Origin: Haloterrigena salina JCM 13891
GTDB taxonomy: Archaea; Halobacteriota; Halobacteria; Halobacteriales; Natrialbaceae
Assembly (NCBI RefSeq): GCF_000337495.1
Contig: NZ_AOIS01000067.1
Coordinates: forward strand, 149,466 to 213,465
Direction of reading: 5' to 3'
DNA length: 64,000 bases
Of this stretch, positions 32,942 to 41,432 are shown in pieces (positions within the stretch are counted from its first letter, which is position 1; each line of letters begins with the position of its first letter). Under the pieces are notes generated by a model. The model was not told the DNA's origin. It did not search any database and saw only the letters and a list, made by a program, of their open reading frames with translations. The position numbers were made by a program, and so were the translations under genes.

Positions 32942-35900
32942 TCACAACGGGACGAACGGGAGCGTCGCCAGCGAGTCCGCGTCGTACGCGAGCGCTTCGG
33001 ACTGGTCGACGTCCGGCGGCGTCAGGAGGTCGACGATTCGCGGCGCGTTCTCGACCGCGTCTTCGCGCGCGCCGCCGAAGACGTAGCCCTCGGCCTCGAC
33101 GCCGACGGCGCGGAACGTCCCGCGGTCCTCGGAGCCGACCACGGGGACGACCTCGGCGTTCGCGATATCAACGCCGAGCGCGTCCTTCGCGACCGAGAGA
33201 ACGGCCGTATCGCCCTCGAAGTCGACGATAGTCGTCGGCGATCCGAGGTCGGTCCCGGCCGCGTCGACGACGCTCGAGCCGAAGCCGCTGGCGGCGACGC
33301 GGTAGTGCCAGTCGTCGTCGAACGCGGCGGTGACCTCCAGGTCGCCGAGTTCGGTGGACCGACCGCCGTCTGCGGACGGGTCTCGGAGATAGACCGCGAA
33401 GTAGTGGGGCGAGAACTCCCCGCCGAAGGTGTCGTAGAGCTCCTCGACTTCGAAGGCGAACCGATACGCGTCGCCGGCCTCGTAGACGGCGAACGAGCGC
33501 AGGTCGAACGCGCCCTCCCGGAAGTCGTCGCTGGTCGGGTAGGTGTACTCGCCGGGGCCGTGGTCGTCGCCGGCCGGGTCGTCGAACTCGGCGACGAGGT
33601 CGCCGGGAGCGACGGTGACCGTTTCGGACGCGAGGACGGTCCCGTCGTCCGGGTCGCGCAGGACGACGTCGTACGTGCCGATCGACGCGATCGCGTAGCC
33701 GAGTTCGACGGTCTCGTCGGTCGCACCGGGCGAGAGTCGCACGTTGTCGACGGTCTCGCGCTCGCCGTCGATCCCGATCGCGATCGTCGTCCCGCCGACG
33801 AAATCGCCGTCGTTCGAGCCGGTGGCCGTAATGAACGGCTCGCCGAGCCCCGCCTGATCGTCGATCTCGTAACGCACGTCCTGGGAAGGGCGCTCGTAGG
33901 TCGGGAGCTCCTCGCGTTCCTCGCCCGTCGCGGGACGGAGTCGGATCGCCGTTCCGCCGCTGCGGGCCATCGACGCGAGGACCGTCGCGCTCGGATCGAC
34001 GACGGCCTCGTCGATCCTGACGGTCTCGGGATCGGACTCGTAGCCGCCGCCGAGGCCGTCCGAGTAGATCTCGGCGACGTACTTGGGGCCCTTGGGATCG
34101 TTGGCGCTGCCGTTCGAGCCCGTTCCGCGGCCCTGATCGCCCGAACTCCCCGGCGCGAGGAACTCGAGCGGCACGTCGACCGCGCGGCCGCCCTCGTCGG
34201 TCATCGCGCCGACGTACCACTCCTCGCCCTTTCGGCGGGCGGTGACGACGTAGTCGCCGATCTCGCTATCGACGACGTTCGTCTCGTCCCAGCCGGCCGC
34301 GGGAACGCTCTCGATGAACTCGAAGGCGGGTTTCGCGTCGAAGTTCTCGTTCTCGGGCGTGTAGCCCTCGTACTCGGCCGGGACCGGAGACGGCGCGTCT
34401 GGTTCGCTGACCCCGATCGTGTTGAGGTTGAAGCCGCCGACGTCGCCCTCGAACTCCTCGCCATCGTCGTACTGCAGTTCGATCGCGATCTCGTTGTCGC
34501 CGTCCTCGAGGTCGATCTCCGTCGTGAAGACCTCCCACTGGTCCCAGTAGCCGGTGAAGTCGGGGTTGACGGTCGTCGTCTCGCCGTTGACGCGCAGCGT
34601 CGCCTGGGTTTCGCCGGCCTCGACGACTCGCTGGGCGTTATCCTCGGGTGCTGCTGCGTATCGGAGGTGGAGTTCGTGCGTACCCGCGTCGGCGTCTTCG
34701 ACGGTGAAGGAGACCGACGACCCCGACGGGACGCGATTGGGGTCGACCGCGACGTAGTTCGTCCCGAAGGCGTTTCGCCACTCGTCTAACGTGACGAAGC
34801 CGTCGATGTCGCCCGAGGCGGCCTGCAGACACTCGCCGACAGCGAGGGTCTCGTCGACGTAGGCCTCGACGCGGTCGGCGACCATCTGCAGCCCGCTCAG
34901 GTAGTTCGGGTACAGGGCGAGCTGTTTCGCCCGCGTCGTCTGGATCTGCCCGCCCCGGTCGTCGTTGAACGTGATATCGAAGATTCCGGGCTGGTAGCTG
35001 ACCGGGCCGGCCAGATTCCGCGTGAACGGCAGCGTGACGTGGTGGTCCGGATCGACGTCGGCGCTCAACTGCTCGAAGCCGTCGTACTCCTGGGCCTTGA
35101 CGACCTCGCGGTTGGCCACGTTGGGGTAGGTCCGGATCTCCCCGGTCGGCTTGATCCCCTCGTGGATCTCGAGCAGTTGGCGGTTCGCGGCGGCGGCTTC
35201 GATGACGAGTCGATGGTGATTGATCGCGAGCTGGTTGTGCTGATTGTGCGTCGGCTCGGAGCCGTCGCCATCGATCCCCAGCCCTTCGTCGGAGACGTAG
35301 CCGTTCTTGATCGAGTGAATGCCGACGTCCTCGTACTGCCGGAAGATGTCGTCCTCGAGGATCTGGTCCTCGTAGTGGGGCAGCGCGCCCGCGGTCTCGT
35401 TGTGGATCGTCATCTCCACGTCGGACTCGAGCGAGCGCCCGAAGTCGGTCACCTCGCGGACGTCGAAGTCGGGGTAGGAGTCGTCGACGCCGAACTCGAG
35501 TCCGGTACCGTCGCCGGGATAGGTGTCCCAACCCTCATTCCATCCCTCGACGAGGACGCTGTCGAGACCGTTCTCCGCGGCGAAGTTCATGTACCGCTTC
35601 ATCCGTTCGGTCCGGGCGCCGTGGACGTATCCCGCCGCCTCCTCGGGGCTCTCGAACGAGTCGTCCGGACGGTACTCCCAGTTTGCGGAGCCGGCGATCA
35701 TCGTCCACCAGATGCCGACGTACTTTCGCGGCTCGATCCAGTCGATGTCTGGCTCGCCGTCGACGGTCGGCATGGCCGACTCCTTCAGGTCGGCGCTCAA
35801 CAGCGGGATCAGCTCCGACTCGATCAGATCGCCCGGCCGGCGGCCGATCTGGATCGTCCGCCACGGCGTCGCGTTTGGGAGTTCCAGCGACGCTTTCGTC

Positions 35901-36781
35901 CCGTCCGGCAGCGGCGTGAGCTCCGTGACGAGCTCCGTCCCGCCCTCGTCGGATCGCGGCGCGAGCGTCGCGGCCGCGTAGTCCTCGAGGTCCGCCTCGT
36001 GAACGCTCAGGTAGACGTCGCCGTCGCCTGCTTCGACGGTCAGCGGCGTGTGCGCGCCGTTTCGCATCGGCGTCCCCGTGGGCCGAGTCTCCCGCGAGCC
36101 GCCGGGAATCTCGCTGAGCGGCGTCTCCTCGTACTCCTGTTCGAACCGGGGGTTGGTGACTTCGTTTCGGATCCACCAGGCGGTGTCATCGTCGGCGAAC
36201 GCGAACGCGGTGTTCTCCGACGTGACGACGGCCCGTCCGCTGTTGCTCGCGAAACTGTCACCGAACACGACTCGGAGGCCGACCCCGTCGTCGAAGACGC
36301 GGACCTCGAGGTTCGCCGACCGGTCCGGTTCGGCCGTCTCCTCGAGTCCGACGATCAGCGCGTTGTACTCGGCGCTCACGCGGTCGTACGAGCCCCAGAC
36401 GGGCTCCCAGACCTCCGTTTCCGACGCGCGCTCGCTTCCGATGACCGCGACCTCGGAACCGGTCGTGCCGTCCGCGCTCGCTCCGAACGACGACTGGTTC
36501 CGGAAGTCGAATCCGATCGGTGACGGCTCGAGATAGGTCGTACCGTCGACCGCCACCGCGTAGCGCGGGGTCCCGTCGGAGACGTCGACGGTCACCTCGA
36601 CGGTGCCGTCCGGCGAACTGACGCGCTGGACTGCGTCGTCGTCGCCGTTCGCGACTCGCGCCGCCGCGCGTTCGGGGACGGCTCGCGTGTACGCTGCCGC
36701 GGCCGCGAGTCCCGTTACACCGCCGAGGAACTGACGGCGACTCGAACGAGAGAACGATTGTTGTAAATGTTCTTCAGGCAT
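32942..36781 (-). CDS. Secreted GH97-family glycosidase with inserted and C-terminal binding domains
   Basis: A 1279-residue exported glycoside hydrolase. Residues 14-42 are a Tat signal (SRRQFLGGVTGLAAAAA). A GH97 N-terminal beta-sandwich spans about 52-345 and the (beta/alpha)8 domain about 350-640, with acidic residues Glu462 (IHNETAGALP) and Glu541 (LEIHEGIKPTGEIRTYP) matching the inverting alpha-glucosidase type (SusB-like). Residues about 645-815 are an insertion resembling a carbohydrate-binding module; the GH97 sequence resumes at PAFEFIESVP. After a linker, residues 1062-1255 resemble the C domain of glucodextranases (DDPAGDDHGPGEYTYP). It probably attacks alpha-glucans outside the cell. 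A promoter-flanking inverted repeat lies at its start. Confidence 0.9.
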   Translation of the reverse strand: MPEEHLQQSFSRSSRRQFLGGVTGLAAAAAYTRAVPERAAARVANGDDDAVQRVSSPDGTVEVTVDVSDGTPRYAVAVDGTTYLEPSPIGFDFRNQSSFGASADGTTGSEVAVIGSERASETEVWEPVWGSYDRVSAEYNALIVGLEETAEPDRSANLEVRVFDDGVGLRVVFGDSFASNSGRAVVTSENTAFAFADDDTAWWIRNEVTNPRFEQEYEETPLSEIPGGSRETRPTGTPMRNGAHTPLTVEAGDGDVYLSVHEADLEDYAAATLAPRSDEGGTELVTELTPLPDGTKASLELPNATPWRTIQIGRRPGDLIESELIPLLSADLKESAMPTVDGEPDIDWIEPRKYVGIWWTMIAGSANWEYRPDDSFESPEEAAGYVHGARTERMKRYMNFAAENGLDSVLVEGWNEGWDTYPGDGTGLEFGVDDSYPDFDVREVTDFGRSLESDVEMTIHNETAGALPHYEDQILEDDIFRQYEDVGIHSIKNGYVSDEGLGIDGDGSEPTHNQHNQLAINHHRLVIEAAAANRQLLEIHEGIKPTGEIRTYPNVANREVVKAQEYDGFEQLSADVDPDHHVTLPFTRNLAGPVSYQPGIFDITFNDDRGGQIQTTRAKQLALYPNYLSGLQMVADRVEAYVDETLAVGECLQAASGDIDGFVTLDEWRNAFGTNYVAVDPNRVPSGSSVSFTVEDADAGTHELHLRYAAAPEDNAQRVVEAGETQATLRVNGETTTVNPDFTGYWDQWEVFTTEIDLEDGDNEIAIELQYDDGEEFEGDVGGFNLNTIGVSEPDAPSPVPAEYEGYTPENENFDAKPAFEFIESVPAAGWDETNVVDSEIGDYVVTARRKGEEWYVGAMTDEGGRAVDVPLEFLAPGSSGDQGRGTGSNGSANDPKGPKYVAEIYSDGLGGGYESDPETVRIDEAVVDPSATVLASMARSGGTAIRLRPATGEEREELPTYERPSQDVRYEIDDQAGLGEPFITATGSNDGDFVGGTTIAIGIDGERETVDNVRLSPGATDETVELGYAIASIGTYDVVLRDPDDGTVLASETVTVAPGDLVAEFDDPAGDDHGPGEYTYPTSDDFREGAFDLRSFAVYEAGDAYRFAFEVEELYDTFGGEFSPHYFAVYLRDPSADGGRSTELGDLEVTAAFDDDWHYRVAASGFGSSVVDAAGTDLGSPTTIVDFEGDTAVLSVAKDALGVDIANAEVVPVVGSEDRGTFRAVGVEAEGYVFGGAREDAVENAPRIVDLLTPPDVDQSEALAYDADSLATLPFVPL

Positions 36782-36836
36782 CCAAATAGTGCCTGTCACA
36801 CCCTCGCACATAAATGTAAGGGACATTCACAACAAC
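36757..36836. promoter_or_regulatory. Inverted repeat flanking the GH97 promoter
   Basis: attgttgtaaatgt (36757-36770) and acattcacaacaac (36823-36836) are inverted copies with 12 of 14 matching positions. They bracket the GH97 start codon and a TATA-like sequence (cttacatttatg on the minus strand, 36809-36820). The left arm lies inside the first GH97 codons. The layout fits a regulator that bends or loops the promoter; the MATE gene starts to the right. Confidence 0.4.
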
Positions 36837-36974
36837 CGTACTCCATATTTCGGCCCGCGAGTCCGAACCGTTTCGAACCGCGGACGCGCGAGTTCCAGCC
36901 CCGTGGAGTCGGCAACCCGTTCGCGGGAGGCGAGCGCTTTTCACTCGAGCGAGCGAGACTCGCACGGAAAGACA

Positions 36975-38474
36975 GTGGCAGAGACGGACTCGCAACCGGA
37001 GCGCAAGCGCGTCGACATGACGACGGGGGCGATCCCCCCGAAGCTCGCCCGCCTCGCGTGGCCGCTGGTCCTAGGGAACCTCCTCCAGACCGTCTACAAC
37101 CTCGCGGATATGTTCTGGGTCGGCCGCGTCAGCAGCGACGCCGTCGCCGCCGTCTCGCTGATGTTCCCCCTCTCCTGGCTGTTCGTCTCGACGGCGATCG
37201 GGATCACGGCGGCGACCATCGCCCTGGTCTCCCAGCACGTCGGCTCCGGGAACGACCGGATGGCCGACCGCGTGGTCGCCCAGACGATCCTGCTGACGCT
37301 GGCGGTCTCGGGCGTCCTCGCCGCGGTCGGACTGGTCTTTCGCCGCCCGCTGCTCGAGCTGATCGGCGCCCGCGGGCCGGTGTTCGCCGAGGCACTGGCG
37401 TACATCGAGGTCATCTTCCTCGCCTTACCGCTGACGTTCCTCTTCTTCGCGTTCCGGTCGTCCCTGCAGGGCGCGGGCGACACGAAGACGGCGATGTGGC
37501 TCGTCGTCGTCTCGGCCGGCGTCAACGTCGTCCTCGATCCGTTCCTCATCCTCGGCTGGGGGCCGTTCCCGGCGTGGGGGACCCGCGGCGCCGGCGTCGC
37601 GACGTTCCTCTCTCGCGGGATGGCCGCCGCCGCGGGGATCTACATCCTGCTCGACGGAAGCTTCGGCGTTCGCCTCCGACTCGAGGATCTCGCGCCCAAC
37701 GTCGACGTTCTGAGACGGCTCGTCGACGTCGGCTACCCGTCGACGATCGACGGCTGGGCCCGCAGTTTCGCCTCGGTCGCGATGGCCGGACTGGTCGCCC
37801 GCTTCGGCGCGACGCCGACCGCGGCCTACGGGATCGGCGTCCGGTTGATGTCCGTGACGTGGGCGGTCGCCGGCGCCGTCGGCAACGCGACCGCGACCGG
37901 CGTCGGACAGAATCTCGGCGCGGAGACGCCCGAGCGTGCGGCGGCCGTCGCGCGGACCGCGACCGCGGGGACGATGGTCCTGATCGGCGCCGTCGCCGCG
38001 GTCCTGATCGCGTTTCCGGCCCAGGCCATGCGGCTCTTCGTCGCCGACCCCGACGTGATCGCCGAGGGCGTCGTCTTCCTGCGAATTATGGCGCCGTTCT
38101 GGACCCTCTTCGCGGGCGTCATGGTCGTCCAGGGCGCCTTCCGCGGCGCCGGCAACACGCGGGAAGCGATGGTGCTCTCGTTCCTCTCGCAGTGGATCTT
38201 TCGGGTCCCCGTCGCGCTCGTGCTGGCGTTCGCGTGGACGGTGACCGTTCCCGTCCTCGGCCTCGAGATCGGCGGGCTCGACTGGGGAATCGAGGGGATC
38301 TGGTGGGCGTACTCGTTCGGCATGGTCGCCTCGTTCGTCGTCGCCGTCGCCTGGTTCCGGCTGGGAACGTGGCGCGAGGGCGTCATCGACGACGAGGGTG
38401 ACGGATCCGACGAGGCCGCGACTCGAGACGAACCGGCGACGGGTGAGAGCGATCCGGAGCTGACCGACGACTGA
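36975..38474 (+). CDS. MATE-family efflux transporter
   Basis: A 12-helix MATE exporter of 499 residues from GTG 36975, or 485 from ATG 37017. Helix 1 begins LARLAWPLVLGNLLQTVYN and carries the family's typical Leu/Pro/Gln pattern, followed by ADMFWVGRVSSDAVAAVS; helix 7 repeats it (STIDGWARSFASVAMAGLV), showing the two six-helix halves. The family expels drugs or metabolites using sodium or proton gradients. GTG was taken because the segment RKRVDMTTGAI before helix 1 aligns with the usual N-terminal tail, so Met at 37017 may be internal; both remain possible. It is divergent from the GH97 gene. The last 30 residues are acidic and cytosolic. Confidence 0.85.
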   Translation: MAETDSQPERKRVDMTTGAIPPKLARLAWPLVLGNLLQTVYNLADMFWVGRVSSDAVAAVSLMFPLSWLFVSTAIGITAATIALVSQHVGSGNDRMADRVVAQTILLTLAVSGVLAAVGLVFRRPLLELIGARGPVFAEALAYIEVIFLALPLTFLFFAFRSSLQGAGDTKTAMWLVVVSAGVNVVLDPFLILGWGPFPAWGTRGAGVATFLSRGMAAAAGIYILLDGSFGVRLRLEDLAPNVDVLRRLVDVGYPSTIDGWARSFASVAMAGLVARFGATPTAAYGIGVRLMSVTWAVAGAVGNATATGVGQNLGAETPERAAAVARTATAGTMVLIGAVAAVLIAFPAQAMRLFVADPDVIAEGVVFLRIMAPFWTLFAGVMVVQGAFRGAGNTREAMVLSFLSQWIFRVPVALVLAFAWTVTVPVLGLEIGGLDWGIEGIWWAYSFGMVASFVVAVAWFRLGTWREGVIDDEGDGSDEAATRDEPATGESDPELTDD

Positions 38475-38827
38475 GACCGTTCGAGACGAACGCGGGGCGT
38501 CAGGGAGCCACCACCCTGTATCGCAGGCACCTCCCGCGACTGGAAGAAACGTGTGCTCCAACTGGAGACGATTCGGAGCGAGGTACCCCGAGAGCTCCCG
38601 GCCGAGTGCGGAACCGACCCGCTCCCCTCGAGAAAGTCCGGACAGCCCGTAGACGACACGGGAACGGCGATCGAGAGGAAAGCGCGACTATCCTCCGTAA
38701 CCCACCCGGCTGTCAGTGTTCGGGTGAACTGGGACGACGGCAGCCCCGATCCCACGATTAATCACTGAAATTCGCCCGTGACACGTCTGCAAACTGAATA
38801 TTCGTGGTCCCATCACGATAGACTTTT
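38475..38827. other. Intergenic region before thi4, no gene seen
   Basis: About 350 bases between the MATE gene and thi4. Short frames exist on both strands but encode Ser/Arg-rich peptides without acidic bias. The last 70 bases turn A+T-rich and contain an aatatt box (about 38797) that could serve the thi4 promoter with a leader of roughly 25-30 bases. No repeat or tRNA-like fold is seen. Confidence 0.4.
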
Positions 38828-38848
38828 CACCACATGGTGCTACCACCA
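38828..38848. promoter_or_regulatory. Alternating CACCA/TGGTG half-sites before thi4
   Basis: The sequence reads cacca-ca-tggtg-ctac-cacca: three half-sites in alternating orientation, i.e. two overlapping inverted repeats, ending 6 bases before the thi4 ATG. This is where a repressor would block transcription. A ThiR-type regulator gene lies 3.3 kb away, so it is the natural candidate ligand; the link is inference. Confidence 0.5.
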
Positions 38849-38854
38849 AGTTGT

Positions 38855-39787
38855 ATGAGCGAATTCGAGCAGTTCAGTCAGGTGGGAGAGGCAGACGTTA
38901 CCCGCGCGATCGGACAGGAGTGGACCGAGGAGTTCATGGACTTCTCGGACTCGGACGTCATCATCGTGGGCGGCGGGCCCTCGGGGCTGACGGCCGCGAA
39001 GGAACTCTCCGAGCGCGGCGTCAAGACGATGGTCGTCGAGAAGAACAACTACCTCGGCGGCGGCTTCTGGCTCGGTGGCTTCCTGATGAACAAGGTCACC
39101 GTCCGCGACCCCGCCCAGCAGATCCTCGACGAACTCGACGTCTCGCACAAACAGTCCGAGGACAGCGAGGGGCTCTACATCGCCAACGGTCCGGAGGCCT
39201 GTTCCGGACTCATCAAGGCCGCCTGCGACGCCGGCGCGAAGATGCAGAACATGACCGAGTTCACGGACATCGTCATCCGCGAGGACCACAAGGTCTCGGG
39301 GATCGTCATGAACTGGACGCCGGTCCACGCGCTGCCCCGCGAGATCACTTGCGTCGACCCGATCGCCGTCGAGGCCGATCTGGTCATCGACGCGACGGGC
39401 CACGACGCGATGGCCGTCAAGAAACTCGACGAGCGCGGCGTCCTCGACGCCCCCGGCATCGCCGACGCCAAGGAATCCGCGACGGGCATGGACCAGACCG
39501 GCGACGACAGCTACGGCGCGCCCGGCCACGACTCGCCCGGTCACGACTCGATGTGGGTCGGCAAGTCCGAGGACGCCGTCGTCGAGCACACCGGTCTCGT
39601 CCACGACGGCCTGATCGCCACGGGGATGGCCACCGCGACGACCTACGGCCTGCCGCGAATGGGTCCGACCTTCGGCGCCATGCTCGTCTCCGGCAAGCGC
39701 GCCGCCCAGGTCGCGCTCGACGAACTCGAGGTCGACGCCGAACCCGTCGACATCACCTCGCGCGCGGCGACGCCGGCCGACGACTAA
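38855..39787 (+). CDS. thi4: Thi4 thiamine thiazole synthase
   Basis: A 310-residue Thi4 enzyme that builds the thiazole part of thiamine from NAD and glycine. The FAD/NAD-type Rossmann motif is [18 protein letters not shown], followed by [20 protein letters not shown]. Cys166 in [14 protein letters not shown] occupies the position of the sulphur-donating cysteine of yeast Thi4 (Cys205), so this is the Cys-type (single-turnover suicide or sulphur-relay) form rather than the His-type of methanogens. The closing segment [20 protein letters not shown] is family-typical. The start at 38855 matches the family; the frame upstream is not conserved. A ThiR-type regulator is encoded at 42148-43047. 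Confidence 0.93.
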   Translation: MSEFEQFSQVGEADVTRAIGQEWTEEFMDFSDSDVIIVGGGPSGLTAAKELSERGVKTMVVEKNNYLGGGFWLGGFLMNKVTVRDPAQQILDELDVSHKQSEDSEGLYIANGPEACSGLIKAACDAGAKMQNMTEFTDIVIREDHKVSGIVMNWTPVHALPREITCVDPIAVEADLVIDATGHDAMAVKKLDERGVLDAPGIADAKESATGMDQTGDDSYGAPGHDSPGHDSMWVGKSEDAVVEHTGLVHDGLIATGMATATTYGLPRMGPTFGAMLVSGKRAAQVALDELEVDAEPVDITSRAATPADD

Positions 39788-39808
39788 CCGTCCCCTGCGA
39801 ACATCGTA

Positions 39809-39813
39809 TTTTT
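39809..39813 (+). terminator. Possible T-tract terminator after thi4
   Basis: Five T residues (cgtatttttcgg) follow 22 bases after the thi4 stop codon. Confidence 0.35.
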
Positions 39814-40038
39814 CGGCCGTATCGACGCTCGCCCAGTCGTTGGTACAGCCGGCGGATAGGGGTTCTTCGCAGTGCTCGCAGCCGTCTCTCGGCTGGGAGT
39901 TCCACCCAACATAACGGTAGTCGGGTTTCGATTTCGGCGACGTGTCGCCGCCTCCGAGCCCTTCATCCGCCAGCGCTGGAGTGCTCGTTCGCTTGAGGCC
40001 ACCAAACTCGCCGTCGACCGCAACTGTTTCATCGGTGG
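39814..40038 (-). other. Minus-strand fragment with a protein-like CxxC segment
   Basis: Between thi4 and the next gene, the minus strand reads DYRYVGWNSQPRDGCEHC and on through EEPLSAGCTNDW and VDTAEKYD in one frame. This looks more like real protein than the usual antisense noise and has a CxxC plus a further Cys, but there is no start codon, no signal and no stop until it runs antisense through thi4. It may be a gene fragment or part of a dispersed repeat. Confidence 0.3.
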
Positions 40039-40053
40039 TACAACTACGTTGTA
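40039..40053. promoter_or_regulatory. Perfect inverted repeat before the next start codon
   Basis: tacaac-tac-gttgta is a perfect 6+3+6 inverted repeat ending 1 base before the ATG at 40055. It would overlap the transcription start of a leaderless gene, an operator-like position. Confidence 0.4.
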
Positions 40054-40054
40054 T

Positions 40055-40873
40055 ATGGTCGATACCGTCGTCTGCTATCGCGCTCCCTCGACCGTCGCCG
40101 ACAGCGAGGCGTCTTCGACGCCTCGAACTGACGACGGAGTCGTCAACGTCGACGCGATCGGCGACTGGCTCGAGGCTCGCATCGACGCCTCGGTCTCGGT
40201 CCGCGACCGGTTCCTCGACGTCCACCGGAGCGACGACCTCGCCGAGCGGTTCGCCGAGGCGCGAGTCCCCTCGCCGTACGAGCGCGAGACCGGCAATACG
40301 ATGCTCGGCACGATCCGCTACGAGGAACGGGCCCTCGAACACCCCGAGCGCGAGGGCGGGGTCCTCTATGACGGCGCGCAGATCCAGCGGGCGCTCAACA
40401 GCGCGCTCCCGGCGGCCGAACGGGACCTCGAGACGCTCCACGTCGCGATTCTGGACCGCGCGATCGGTACCTGGGGCGACCACGACGGCCGCTGGCACAA
40501 GCGCGTGACCGTCCCCGGCCAGCCCGCGCTGGTGTCGGTGCCGGGACTCTACGAGGCGCCCGCCAAGCCCGAAGAATACTACAAGGAGAAACAGCGTCAC
40601 GCGCTCCTCGCCGGCGACGCGCCGCCACGAGAGGTCCTCGAGAATCAGGTCGAGGGCGAGTTCCTGGTCGAGAACGATCCGCGAACGACGGACGCGCTGA
40701 AGGGGTACGTCCTGCAGGCGTACCACTACCTCGAGACGGGCGAGGCCTTCTGCGACCGGGAGGGCTGTCGCCTCTACAACGCCCACTACCACGAGGACCT
40801 GATCGAGGCGCAGTTGCGCGAGCCGGCGTTCTGTACGGCACACGCCCGCCTGTACGAACAGCGAGAGGCGTGA
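40055..40873 (+). CDS. Uncharacterised haloarchaeal protein with C-terminal Cys/His cluster
   Basis: A 272-residue cytosolic protein I cannot name with certainty. A conserved-looking middle holds LHVAILDRAIGTWGDHDGR and ALVSVPGLYEAPAKPEEYY. The end has a metal-site pattern: Cys233 and Cys238 in EAFCDREGCRLY, then Cys260 and His263 in FCTAHARLY. The spacing CD-x3-C ... FC-x2-(C/H) recalls the structural zinc site of archaemetzincin peptidases, yet the catalytic HExxH before it is absent (AYHYLETGEAF stands there). It could be a degenerate zincin or a plain zinc-binding protein. The ATG at 40055 follows a perfect inverted repeat; upstream frame extension was rejected. Confidence 0.65.
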   Translation: MVDTVVCYRAPSTVADSEASSTPRTDDGVVNVDAIGDWLEARIDASVSVRDRFLDVHRSDDLAERFAEARVPSPYERETGNTMLGTIRYEERALEHPEREGGVLYDGAQIQRALNSALPAAERDLETLHVAILDRAIGTWGDHDGRWHKRVTVPGQPALVSVPGLYEAPAKPEEYYKEKQRHALLAGDAPPREVLENQVEGEFLVENDPRTTDALKGYVLQAYHYLETGEAFCDREGCRLYNAHYHEDLIEAQLREPAFCTAHARLYEQREA

Positions 40874-40963
40874 GCGGCCGTCCCGCTACGAAGCGCGAGA
40901 GTGCCGCTTGGAATTGCCAGAACCGCAGTCCTCTTTTGTGACAGCCGACTTCGACAACGTACA

Positions 40964-41374
40964 ATGAGTGCTCCGTTTACCGTCTCGGTTCCCGTCCGGT
41001 ATCGCGATCTCGATCCGCTGGACCACGTCAATCACGCCGTCTTCGCGACCTACCTCGAGATCGCGCGCACCGACTACCTGGAATCGGTCGTCGACATCCC
41101 CGCCGAAGAGATCTCCTTCGTTATCGCGAACCTCGAGATCGACTACGAGCGGCCGATCGTCAAGGGCGACGATCCCGAGGTCTCCCTCCGCGTCTCGCGT
41201 CTGGGCGACTCGAGTTGCACGATGACCTACGAGATCCGCGTCGGCGACGACGTCGCCGCGACGGCGGAGACGACCATGGTCCACATCGACCCCGAGACGA
41301 AACGACCCGCTCCGTTCCCCGACGAGATCCGCGAGCCGATCGCGGCGTACGAGGGCCTCGAGACGACGGTCTGA
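40964..41374 (+). CDS. Acyl-CoA thioesterase, hot-dog fold (4HBT type)
   Basis: A 136-residue single hot-dog-fold protein. The opening TVSVPVRYRDLDPLDHVNHA carries the catalytic aspartate region of 4-hydroxybenzoyl-CoA thioesterase-type enzymes, followed by the hot-dog helix FATYLEIARTDYLESV and strands ISFVIANLEIDYERPIVKGD. It should hydrolyse an acyl-CoA in the cytosol, working as a dimer or tetramer. The substrate is unknown. The ATG at 40964 starts MSAPFTVSV; upstream frame reads basic. It lies 90 bases after the Cys/His-cluster gene on the same strand. Confidence 0.85.
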   Translation: MSAPFTVSVPVRYRDLDPLDHVNHAVFATYLEIARTDYLESVVDIPAEEISFVIANLEIDYERPIVKGDDPEVSLRVSRLGDSSCTMTYEIRVGDDVAATAETTMVHIDPETKRPAPFPDEIREPIAAYEGLETTV

Positions 41375-41432
41375 GCCGACGCGCAACGGGCGACGCCGTG
41401 ATCGCTCAGTCGACCCCGAGCGACGCCGTCCG

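Noticed and set aside
38840-40843. A 667-codon minus-strand frame across thi4 and the Cys/His-cluster gene
   Set aside because: Mostly antisense of two well-supported genes. Only the intergenic part (39814-40038) looked protein-like and is reported separately with low confidence.
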